A DNA stretch of 64,000 bases from Cyclobacteriaceae bacterium (lineage in GTDB: Bacteria > Bacteroidota > Bacteroidia > Cytophagales > Cyclobacteriaceae): positions 459,101-523,100 of the forward strand of contig JAEUUF010000026.1 in NCBI GenBank assembly GCA_016787645.1. The letters run 5' to 3'. Shown one piece after another: positions 18,801 through 24,884 of the stretch. Under the pieces are notes generated by a model, which was not told the origin of the DNA, made no database searches, and saw only the letters and a program-made list of their open reading frames with translations. Made by a program: the position numbers and the translations under genes. The stretch's first letter is position 1. Each line of letters opens with the position of its first letter.

Positions 18801-19440
18801 CACGGCTTATCCTATGGATTGAATACAGTAGCAATCCCAATCCGGCAATAAGAATGGCAAATGACCAACTGCTGTCATGCGCTTCCGCGGGACCTGCTAC
18901 TACGCGGAAGAGGGTAATCCCATTCAATCGCACTTCATCCCCTGCCGACTCATTGGCCGCAACAACATTCAGGTCTCGGACAGGGAAAATGTCCGGGTTC
19001 AGCCTTGGGGTCAGAAATCCATTGGCAATGGGATACCGGCTGCGCAGGGTTAGCACGTTGACAACGTTTCCTGCTGTACACGGCCACTTCCTGATCAGAA
19101 AATCCCCCCGTTGGTTGGACAGAAAAGTTAACGTGTCCGGGCCTTTCCATGTGGACGGTTCAGGGATGTATTGATTTTGGTTCCACGCAATGATGCCTGA
19201 ACTGTCCGTACGAAGGAAGAAATGATCTGCTCTGTCCCAAGCAGATGACCGCATAGTCACTGAGTCCGGCAGCAAGGAAAGAACTTCAGTTTCAATTTTT
19301 CTGTACTCCGCCTCAATGTTGTTGGCTACCTGCCCAGCAAGGGAGGATGGAAACTGGTCACTGTACCGGGACCGAAGGAAAATGCCCGAGGCCAGGATGA
19401 TGTCCGCCAGCAAGAACAGATAAAGGGGCCTAACTCGCAT
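15817..19440 (-). CDS. Large membrane sensor histidine kinase (NtrY-like)
   Basis: 1207 residues from the ATG at 19440; the 54 codons upstream would run into the DUF983 gene and are rejected. Layout: one N-terminal helix, an extracytoplasmic domain of about 230 residues, a block of roughly eight helices (about 240-530), a second extracytoplasmic region, two to three further helices around 730-800, another extracytoplasmic sensor segment, a helix, then a HAMP linker. The kinase core has the H-box VAHEIKNPLTPMKL (His about 995), N-box (Asn about 1105), G1 DNGRGIPD, F-box and G2 GSGLGLYMA. It lies 35 bases after the oxidase-assembly gene DUF983, on the same strand, so it may be the tail of the respiratory operon. 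No response regulator is adjacent. Signal unknown. Confidence 0.87.
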   Translation of the reverse strand: MRVRPLYLFLLADIILASGIFLRSRYSDQFPSSLAGQVANNIEAEYRKIETEVLSLLPDSVTMRSSAWDRADHFFLRTDSSGIIAWNQNQYIPEPSTWKGPDTLTFLSNQRGDFLIRKWPCTAGNVVNVLTLRSRYPIANGFLTPRLNPDIFPVRDLNVVAANESAGDEVRLNGITLFRVVAGPAEAHDSSWSFAILIAGLGLLLYSIHRISRGLREWLGPEVTLVGLLASLYAVRWGMVKAGIPALFFQSDIFDPRVFASSELNASMGDLFFNGLCVFILVLYLVRHFSGMRSIRWLLQQHQVIRFVSGSFFLLLALLGLLLSYNFIEVIYHNSSQSLDITQSISFSIVRLTAFLSVLIGTISAFLFIHITVSIARHLLFDRRDVFALALALAAGLFMWQYELTGNNNVISLITGLVMLSLIRLLNFDRLEFSFSFPLFLYLVFSLTLFSIHHSIAVRGFHMERLGRDQLRYAKDFLTERDVLGEYLLDQARQRIAADPFVQTRMASPFFSRNSVVERVRRVHVNRYFDRYEVVITTRSTADSNFADSPDAGKFRPTGYASIWYSANAAGDALKRYHVSIPIVYQRLVGYVEIDLVLKRLLPDNVFPELLVDNRFSQLYRNRDFSYAIFQDGKLTNSFGAFNYERDFQQSQLSNQSLFAGGLTLGSFEHQGIDNGDGMVAVVSAPSYGVSAVITNVSFWFVLGLTFLFTVQGVFGAWALAAGRQFAFTARIQLYLFLAFVLPMVAVSVTTLTLMARTNEEGTTKEFLDRSTHAASRLSAFLSEAADPGSGRLETWAVENSQYVETDISVYSPAGTLVATSQPSLFENQLLAEHMNREAFRKIVLQGERQAVTNEQIGSLQFNSAYAAVLSPQTGKLEAILSLPFFESATYVQREQFLVVSTILQVFLLAFLVFTVLSFMAADRLAFPFRLMARTLRHTTLAGQNQPLTWKASDEIGMLVGEYNRMVSNLEDSKQALARSEKESAWREMAKQVAHEIKNPLTPMKLTLQQLEKGLREGTVDASKIRKSLDVLLQQVEILNAIASSFSGFARMPAPSPERAEVGKLVAEAVSLFASGEQGQLNYVPAADPLWISIDPKSFNRAISNILINAFQAKSPDRELIVTLSTSREGNQAKVEIRDNGRGIPDEVRERIFQPQFTTKESGSGLGLYMARQFVVQAGGKIWFESVKGQGTAFFLEFPLLEEGSAT

Positions 19441-19475
19441 GGTACCTATGTTGAACGAAGATACCAAAAGGTACT

Positions 19476-19856
19476 CTAGGAATTGCGTTGACCCCGGTAA
19501 GCCAGGCCGCCAAACCAATACAACCAGAGAATGCGCGACAAGCGGAACGAGAAGGGTAATGCGACCACGGTCAAAAGAAATATGAGCACCAGGTAGGCCC
19601 ACTCTGGCAGGTCCCAGAAGTAGTACAGTGAAACTCCACAGAGGATAACCAGGACGACATTGAAGGCATAGGTAATGAACATCGATCCAAAGTAGAAGCC
19701 CGGTTCGGGCTCAAACCCGGCGCCACAGACTGGGCATTCTTTGTTCATATCGGCAAAATGCCTCACTTGAGATAACGGGTGCCTGAAAATCATGCCCTCA
19801 CGGCAAGCCGGGCATTTACCGGAAAGCAGGGCCCTTCGGTAGCTCGGGGTGTCCAT
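19476..19856 (-). CDS. DUF983 family membrane protein
   Basis: A 126-residue protein with an N-terminal zinc-ribbon-like pair of CxxC motifs (CPAC at 15-18 and CPVC about 42-45) and two to three membrane helices (MFITYAFNVVLVILCGVSLYYF; YLVLIFLLTVVALPFSF). DUF983 genes commonly neighbour cytochrome oxidase genes; their job in oxidase biogenesis is not established. Its first 41 bases overlap the end of the preceding CAMC-peptide gene in another frame. A later start would remove the CPAC motif, so the overlap looks genuine. Confidence 0.85.
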   Translation of the reverse strand: MDTPSYRRALLSGKCPACREGMIFRHPLSQVRHFADMNKECPVCGAGFEPEPGFYFGSMFITYAFNVVLVILCGVSLYYFWDLPEWAYLVLIFLLTVVALPFSFRLSRILWLYWFGGLAYRGQRNS

Positions 19857-20073
19857 GGGATTTGCTGGTGCGGTACCAGAAGTAAGCGATTACAGCGACG
19901 GCCAGGTACGGGGCAAAAAAAAGATAAAGAATTCCCTGGTTGATTCCTGCCGCGATGCCAATGTTGCCGTTGCTGACATTATTCTCAAGCGTTGCCCGGC
20001 ACATGGCACACTGCGCCATCGCAGCCTGCGATGATAAGAGAAACATGAGGGCAAGGGCGAATAGTGGTTTCAC
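19816..20073 (-). CDS. Small exported membrane protein with N-terminal CAMC motif
   Basis: 85 residues: a cleavable-looking signal sequence (LFALALMFLLSSQAAMAQ), then CAMCRATLENN immediately after the predicted cleavage site, then one transmembrane helix (ILYLFFAPYLAVAVIAYFWYR) and a short charged tail. Similar small CAMC proteins occur in cytochrome-oxidase clusters of Bacteroidota. The CxMC pair on the periplasmic side could bind copper or act as a thiol pair; this is inference. It overlaps DUF420 by 4 bases upstream and DUF983 by 41 bases downstream. Confidence 0.8.
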   Translation of the reverse strand: MKPLFALALMFLLSSQAAMAQCAMCRATLENNVSNGNIGIAAGINQGILYLFFAPYLAVAVIAYFWYRTSKSHGHPELPKGPAFR

Positions 20074-20588
20074 AGGTAATAAGGTCTGATCATCAGGTAC
20101 ACCAGCACTCCCGTCACGGCGACATATAGCCAGACCGGGAATGCAAACTTAGCCAATCTCTTGTGCCGCTCAAAGTTGCCGGCCAAGGCCCTTGAAAAAG
20201 TAAACAGGATCAATGGCACGACGGCAACCGAAAGCAGGATATGTGTAACCAGGATGAAATAATAAACTCCCTTCAGGAGGCCTTCACCACCATAAGCCGT
20301 GGGCTCGCTGGTCATGTGGTAGAGCACATACATTACCAGGAAGACAGCAGATAGCGCTATGCAGGTCAGGTTAATCCGCTCATGGAGCAACCGGCGCTGG
20401 TGGCGTATAGCCCAGTAGGAGATCATGAGGAGGACCGCAGTAACACCGTTGATCGTTGCATAAATGGGCGGAAGGAACGAAAAGTTATATCCGGGCAACT
20501 TCACCCTGAACAATGCAGCAACTGCCAGGGGAATAACGATGGAGAGAACAAGAATCAGCCTGCGGAATGGTTCCTTTCCTTCAGCCAT
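20070..20588 (-). CDS. DUF420 membrane protein (CtaM/YozB-like)
   Basis: About 172 residues from the ATG at 20588; a TTG two codons upstream is possible. It has four to five helices with the DUF420 pattern: FSFLPPIYATINGVTAVLLMISYWAIRHQR, then HERINLTCIALSAVFLVMYVLYH and YFILVTHILLSVAVVPLILFTFSRAL. DUF420 proteins (CtaM in Gram-positives) are needed for active caa3/aa3-type oxidases, probably in metal or heme centre assembly, which fits its place in this oxidase operon. The frame overlaps the Sco-like gene upstream and the CAMC gene downstream by a few bases. Confidence 0.88.
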   Translation of the reverse strand: MAEGKEPFRRLILVLSIVIPLAVAALFRVKLPGYNFSFLPPIYATINGVTAVLLMISYWAIRHQRRLLHERINLTCIALSAVFLVMYVLYHMTSEPTAYGGEGLLKGVYYFILVTHILLSVAVVPLILFTFSRALAGNFERHKRLAKFAFPVWLYVAVTGVLVYLMIRPYYL

Positions 20589-20590
20589 AC

Positions 20591-21079
20591 TCAATACTGT
20601 TCCAGGAGAATCTTAAGCTCGACTCGCAAGCGGTCCATCTCATCACGCGATCGCACGTCATAGTACCCACGGATCCTCCCCTTTTCATCAAACAGGACAG
20701 TTTGCCGGGGTTCTTTCAGCAGGAAGATACACGATTTCCAGCGCTGTCGGCTCAGACTGTCTGTCATTACTTCAGATGCATTAATGATTGCGACCCGATC
20801 TCCAATTTCCGCTGAAAGATCGTGGGCAACGATCGTGGGATCAACATCCTTAGCCGGGAATATCACGACATTAGCTGGTCCCTTGCGAGGCGTATACTTC
20901 CAAACAGTGTCGGGTAAGGTGTATGGTGAGTGGATTTGCCAGCCACATTCAGCCGGGATCGATACGTCATCCGTGTGAAGGACCGGGATGTCAAACCGGT
21001 TGGAGCCGGCATACTTCAGAAATACGAAGACGAGCCCAGGAAGCAGCAAGGCAAGGAACAAATAGAGGAGTTTTCTCAC
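20591..21079 (-). CDS. Sco-like membrane-anchored protein without the copper-binding CxxxC
   Basis: 162 residues from GTG at 21079 (a TTG six codons upstream is an alternative): an N-terminal membrane anchor (RKLLYLFLALLLPGLVFVFLKYAG) and a periplasmic thioredoxin-like domain. The end (LFDEKGRIRGYYDVRSRDEMDRLRVELKILL) has the layout of Sco1/SenC proteins, and the gene occupies the usual Sco position between coxIV and DUF420. Sco proteins deliver copper to CuA through CPTIC and a distal His. Here the corresponding stretch appears to read DPTIV and no CxxxC exists anywhere. A remaining Cys pair (AECGW, KSCIF) is far apart in sequence. Confidence 0.72.
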   Translation of the reverse strand: MRKLLYLFLALLLPGLVFVFLKYAGSNRFDIPVLHTDDVSIPAECGWQIHSPYTLPDTVWKYTPRKGPANVVIFPAKDVDPTIVAHDLSAEIGDRVAIINASEVMTDSLSRQRWKSCIFLLKEPRQTVLFDEKGRIRGYYDVRSRDEMDRLRVELKILLEQY

Positions 21080-21154
21080 GGTGCAATGATAACCCAAAAA
21101 AGAAGGCTAATGTTTCTTCAACCTTAGCCTTCGTGTTAGGGTCCGATTTTATGA

Positions 21155-21472
21155 TCAGTTCGGTATCATCTTGGTTCCTTCATAAACGAAGGCCACCAGC
21201 ATCCAAACTACAAAGATCATGGGGATGAGTACGGCCCAGAAGAGGACCTTCACTTCGTAACGTAAGTGCATGAACTCACCCACAATGTACCCTGCTTTCA
21301 CAATCGTCAGGATAACGAAGAGGAATGTCTTTGCAGGGCCATGGGGAAGTGTGAACGCGATGACGAATTCAATCCCCGTAACAATACCGAGGATGAGCGC
21401 AACGCGCCAGAGCTGCTTGATTTTCTCTGTGTTTGGAGGAAGGACTACAATTTCAGGTTCTTTATGTGCCAT
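21155..21472 (-). CDS. Cytochrome c oxidase subunit IV family protein
   Basis: 105 residues from the ATG at 21472. Three helices (VALILGIVTGIEFVIAFTL; TFLFVILTIVKAGYIVGEFMHL; VLFWAVLIPMIFVVWMLVAFVYEG) match bacterial aa3/caa3 oxidase subunit IV, including the KAGYIVGEFMHLRYE signature. It is a small stabilising subunit of the oxidase. Downstream of the second coxIII gene by 12 bases. Confidence 0.9.
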   Translation of the reverse strand: MAHKEPEIVVLPPNTEKIKQLWRVALILGIVTGIEFVIAFTLPHGPAKTFLFVILTIVKAGYIVGEFMHLRYEVKVLFWAVLIPMIFVVWMLVAFVYEGTKMIPN

Positions 21473-21484
21473 GATCAACGGAAG

Positions 21485-22258
21485 TTAAACAAGGTAGAAG
21501 AATGTAAATACAAATACCCAAACGAGGTCAACAAAGTGCCAGTACAAGCCCACCTTCTCCACCATCTCGTAATGGCCACGACGGTCATAGAGGCCTGTCA
21601 CCGCGTTGTAATAAATCAGGAAGTTGAGCAACACCCCGCTAAAGACGTGGAACCCGTGGAAACCGGTGATGAAGAAGAAGAAATCGGCGAATGCAGGAGG
21701 GCCATACTGGTTAATATGCAGGTTTGCCCCGAAGACATTGATCTTGTCCCACACCCCTGTCTTCACATTAAAAACCTCCGAAACGGTAGGCGTATCCGTT
21801 CCAACGATGAAGTGCGTCCACTCCCAAGCCTGGCAACTCAAGAAGGTCAATCCACCGATAATGGTCCAGAGCATCCACTTCTCCACAGCCGCGCGGTCCA
21901 TGCGATGACCAGCCTCAACGGCGAGCACCATGGTCACTGAACTCATGATGAGTACGAAGGTCATGAAGCCAACAAAAACGAGTGGCGCCTCAACACCGTG
22001 GAAGAATGGGATGGCATCAAACACCTTTTCAGGGATAGGCCAATGAGCAGTTGAAAAGAAGAATTCGCCCAGGGCTGGATCCCAGGCCGGGTTGGAAGAC
22101 CGAACCAAGCCATACGTGATCAGCAGTCCGGAGAACGTGAAGGCATCAGACATGAGGAAGAACCACATCATGAGCTTCCCGTAGCTTATGCCCATTGGCG
22201 AAGCTCCTCCATCCCATAGTCCTTTCTCGTGTGTAACTGCTGCGGTCGAATGATCCAT
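21485..22258 (-). CDS. Cytochrome c oxidase subunit III (second copy)
   Basis: 257 residues with seven predicted helices. COX3 features: GKLMMWFFLMSDAFTFSGLL, FSTAHWPIP, WEWTHFI and the C-terminal FHGFHVFSGVLLN ... VGLYWHFVDLVWVFVFTFFYL block. An insert of about 45 residues (DTPTVSEVFNVKTGVWDKINVFGANLH) is not found in the shorter paralogue upstream. Subunit III stabilises subunit I and supports proton uptake. The two consecutive coxIII genes differ strongly, so this is an ancient duplication. Confidence 0.93.
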   Translation of the reverse strand: MDHSTAAVTHEKGLWDGGASPMGISYGKLMMWFFLMSDAFTFSGLLITYGLVRSSNPAWDPALGEFFFSTAHWPIPEKVFDAIPFFHGVEAPLVFVGFMTFVLIMSSVTMVLAVEAGHRMDRAAVEKWMLWTIIGGLTFLSCQAWEWTHFIVGTDTPTVSEVFNVKTGVWDKINVFGANLHINQYGPPAFADFFFFITGFHGFHVFSGVLLNFLIYYNAVTGLYDRRGHYEMVEKVGLYWHFVDLVWVFVFTFFYLV

Positions 22259-22326
22259 AGAACGCTTTTTTCAGGTATAATTTAGACGCTAATCTACTAT
22301 AGTCGAACGAATTCCCAATCCGGTTT

Positions 22327-22911
22327 TTATCGATTTATGAGCATAAAAATGAACAAATAGACCCAAAGGAAGCCCAGGAAATGCCAGTAGGTGGTACACA
22401 TTTCCATTTGCGCCAAGTTCCCGGAATGAATCCGCTTCTTGGATGCCGAATTAAGCACTACTAACAGGAAGATAATTGCGCTTAGGATATGAAGGCCATG
22501 GACGCCAGTGATGACGTAGACAAAGGAGCCGGAGGGATTGCCCACAAAGTAAATGCTGTTTCCTACCAACTGGGCCCAACCCATCACCTGCCCTGCCAGG
22601 AAGAGAACTCCAAGGATTGTTGTTGCCAGGACAAGCGAGCGAACCTTATCGAACTGGTTCCTTTTGGCTGCCCAATACCCCAATTGCATCGTCACGCTGC
22701 TTATTACAATGATGGCTGTGGAATAATAGAACAGGACGGGAAGTTCAAAGAAGACCCAATTACCTTCTGCCTGCCGGACAATATAGGCTGACGTCCAGGA
22801 AGCGAACAGCATAAGTACACTGGCCATGAAGAGCCACAAGGCAAATTTCTTGGGGTGCATGGTCAGCACCTTTTTCGGCTCTTCCACAATCTTCATCTCT
22901 CCCGTAGCCAT
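22327..22911 (-). CDS. Cytochrome c oxidase subunit III (first copy, short)
   Basis: 194 residues, five helices, with the C-terminal COX3 signature TGVHGLHILSAIIFLLVV and MCTTYWHFLGFLWVYLFIFMLIN. It lacks the first two helices of the long form, as in five-helix bacterial subunits III. It lies 33 bases after ctaB and 68 bases before the second coxIII. Confidence 0.92.
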   Translation of the reverse strand: MATGEMKIVEEPKKVLTMHPKKFALWLFMASVLMLFASWTSAYIVRQAEGNWVFFELPVLFYYSTAIIVISSVTMQLGYWAAKRNQFDKVRSLVLATTILGVLFLAGQVMGWAQLVGNSIYFVGNPSGSFVYVITGVHGLHILSAIIFLLVVLNSASKKRIHSGNLAQMEMCTTYWHFLGFLWVYLFIFMLINR

Positions 22912-22944
22912 GATCTCTTAAAGGTTAAAACTCAACATCCTATA

Positions 22945-23841
22945 CTAACTGACTTTATCCAGCAGGTAGGCAATCTGCACCACCGGCAGGTAAATGAATG
23001 ATCCGAACATTATTCTTAACGCCGATTGGCGGCTTCCTGTTTTCATCAGGGAAAATGTTTGGGCAAAGAACGCCACCCCGCACACCGTTGCCACAATCGC
23101 CGAATCCAGTCCTGTCATTCCAAATTTCGCCGGTAGCAATCCCAGGGGAATCAGGAACATCGTGTAGATCATGATCTGGATTGCAGTGTTGAGATCCTTC
23201 CCTCCACCCGATGGAAGCAGCTTAAATCCAGCCTTCTTATAATCGTCGTCTGCCACCCATGCAATGGCCCAAAAATGAGGGAACTGCCAGATGAACTGAA
23301 TTCCAAAGATGATCAGGGCCTCATGTGAAACGTTTCCCGTGGCGGCAATCCATCCCAGCAAGGGAGGTAACGCGCCAGGAAACGCACCTACAAATACCGC
23401 TATCGGGCCGACACGTTTTAACGGTGTGTAGACGAACGAATACAATAGTAAAGACAGAATAGAAAGTACCACGGTCAGCGGATTGGTGACCTTCCAGAGC
23501 AAAAACAGGCTCATCAATATGCACACTCCGGCGAAGGTCAACGCCTCTGTCACCGCCAATCGGCCGGTCGGCAAAGGGCGGTTCTTGGTGCGTTCCATTA
23601 ACTTATCGAGATCCCGTTCCATCACCTGGTTGATGGTAACAGAAGCTCCTGAAAGGAGGAAGCCCGCAAAGGTGAGGGACGACAAGATCATCCAGTCTAC
23701 CTGGCCGCGGGTGGCAAGGCCATATCCGAACGCACAGGAGAAAGCCACCAGCATAGAAAGCCTGGGTTTCAACAACTCTACGTACGCCGATACCTTAAAG
23801 GGTACGGCCGAGGGCGTTATCGGGTTGAGGTTGGGTGTCAT
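22945..23841 (-). CDS. ctaB: Protoheme IX farnesyltransferase (heme O synthase)
   Basis: 298 residues in a UbiA-type prenyltransferase fold with about eight to nine helices. It transfers a farnesyl group to heme B to make heme O, the precursor of heme A used by the oxidase encoded in the same run. The Asp-rich substrate motif is NQVMERDLDKLMERTKNRPLPTG, with the second conserved loop at DDDYKKAGFKLLP. The start ATG overlaps the ctaA stop (ATGA), so the heme A pathway genes are translationally coupled. Confidence 0.94.
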   Translation of the reverse strand: MTPNLNPITPSAVPFKVSAYVELLKPRLSMLVAFSCAFGYGLATRGQVDWMILSSLTFAGFLLSGASVTINQVMERDLDKLMERTKNRPLPTGRLAVTEALTFAGVCILMSLFLLWKVTNPLTVVLSILSLLLYSFVYTPLKRVGPIAVFVGAFPGALPPLLGWIAATGNVSHEALIIFGIQFIWQFPHFWAIAWVADDDYKKAGFKLLPSGGGKDLNTAIQIMIYTMFLIPLGLLPAKFGMTGLDSAIVATVCGVAFFAQTFSLMKTGSRQSALRIMFGSFIYLPVVQIAYLLDKVS

Positions 23842-24884
23842 AAGGCAATTTTCTTTTCTTGAGCATCAGCCGACTGGAGGTACACCTGGAACATCCAGCC
23901 CACCGCTACCACGGCCACCAAAAGGTGCACCGGCTGCATGGCGGGGGGTACGCCAAAGTAAGCCATGGCTGAACCTGTCAAGAAAGAGCACAAAATTAAT
24001 AGGATTGGAACTAGGTAGGAAGCCCTCTGTGCATTGCTTTTGTGTAACCGCCAATAAATACCGGCCAAAACAACCATGATTACCCATGAGAAAGACCGGT
24101 GCACGATAAATGCAGTCCCTGCAGCGTTTATCCACAGCAGTCGATCCGGAACAGTTGATGCCAATTGATCCAACACTTCCCGCACTTCTGTACCGAGGAA
24201 GATTTGTACGGTGAGCGCTATAATACCAAAAAGCGCCCAGGGTCGCACACTCGCGGGGGCCATCAATTCACCTGTCCCTGATCGCACCAAGAGCCAAACT
24301 AATAAAGCAATCATTACTACCGCGAGGAACATGTGGACGGTCACTGTCCAAGGGGTCAGGTTGGTAGAAACCACGATGGAACCGAACCACCCCTGGAACA
24401 ACACGAGTATCAGCAATGCCAGTGACCCCGTCATCAGCCTGGGATACTCCTTGCGCAAAGGCCACGACACAACAAACAATGCGATGATCAGCAAGCCGAT
24501 GACTACGCCTACCAACCGATTTACGTACTCCACCCATGTCTTCGATGGGTTGAAATCTTCCTCTACCAGGATGGTCTTGTCCGCGCGAATTTTTTCAGCG
24601 GTGTCATTCATGCCGATCGCGGAAAGGAACTTTATAAACTTCTGATTCTTCTTATCTCTATACGAAGCATATTGCTCCTTGTAATCACTGGGTAGTTGGT
24701 CCACCCGGGTTGGGGGAACCAGCGATCCAAAGCAGGTGGGCCAATCAGGACAACCCATGCCTGAACCCGTGGCCCTCACCACACCTCCGACGAGCACCAA
24801 AAAATAAACGGCGACCAGGGTAGCCAAGCAAAGCTTATGAAACCGTCTGGTCGCCGAGTAGGTCAACGTCTTCCTAACTACCAA
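23838..24884 (-). CDS. ctaA: Heme A synthase (COX15/CtaA)
   Basis: 348 residues, eight helices. It hydroxylates the heme O methyl group to yield heme A. The N-terminal CtaA signature GGVVRATGSGMGCPDWPTCFG carries the Cys pair; conserved helices include WVEYVNRLVGVVIGLL, TVHMFLAVVMIALL, FIVHRSFSWVIM and MQPVHLLVAVVAVGW with heme-ligand histidines. The start is TTG at 24884, directly abutting the ctaD stop codon (TGATTG). No ATG or GTG occurs near it, and any later start would cut the first helix. Confidence 0.92.
   Translation of the reverse strand: MVVRKTLTYSATRRFHKLCLATLVAVYFLVLVGGVVRATGSGMGCPDWPTCFGSLVPPTRVDQLPSDYKEQYASYRDKKNQKFIKFLSAIGMNDTAEKIRADKTILVEEDFNPSKTWVEYVNRLVGVVIGLLIIALFVVSWPLRKEYPRLMTGSLALLILVLFQGWFGSIVVSTNLTPWTVTVHMFLAVVMIALLVWLLVRSGTGELMAPASVRPWALFGIIALTVQIFLGTEVREVLDQLASTVPDRLLWINAAGTAFIVHRSFSWVIMVVLAGIYWRLHKSNAQRASYLVPILLILCSFLTGSAMAYFGVPPAMQPVHLLVAVVAVGWMFQVYLQSADAQEKKIAL

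Noticed and set aside
19441-19602. 54-codon N-terminal extension of the large histidine kinase
   Set aside because: Overlaps the end of DUF983 and lacks a signal or helix logic; ATG 19440 starts directly before the first membrane helix.
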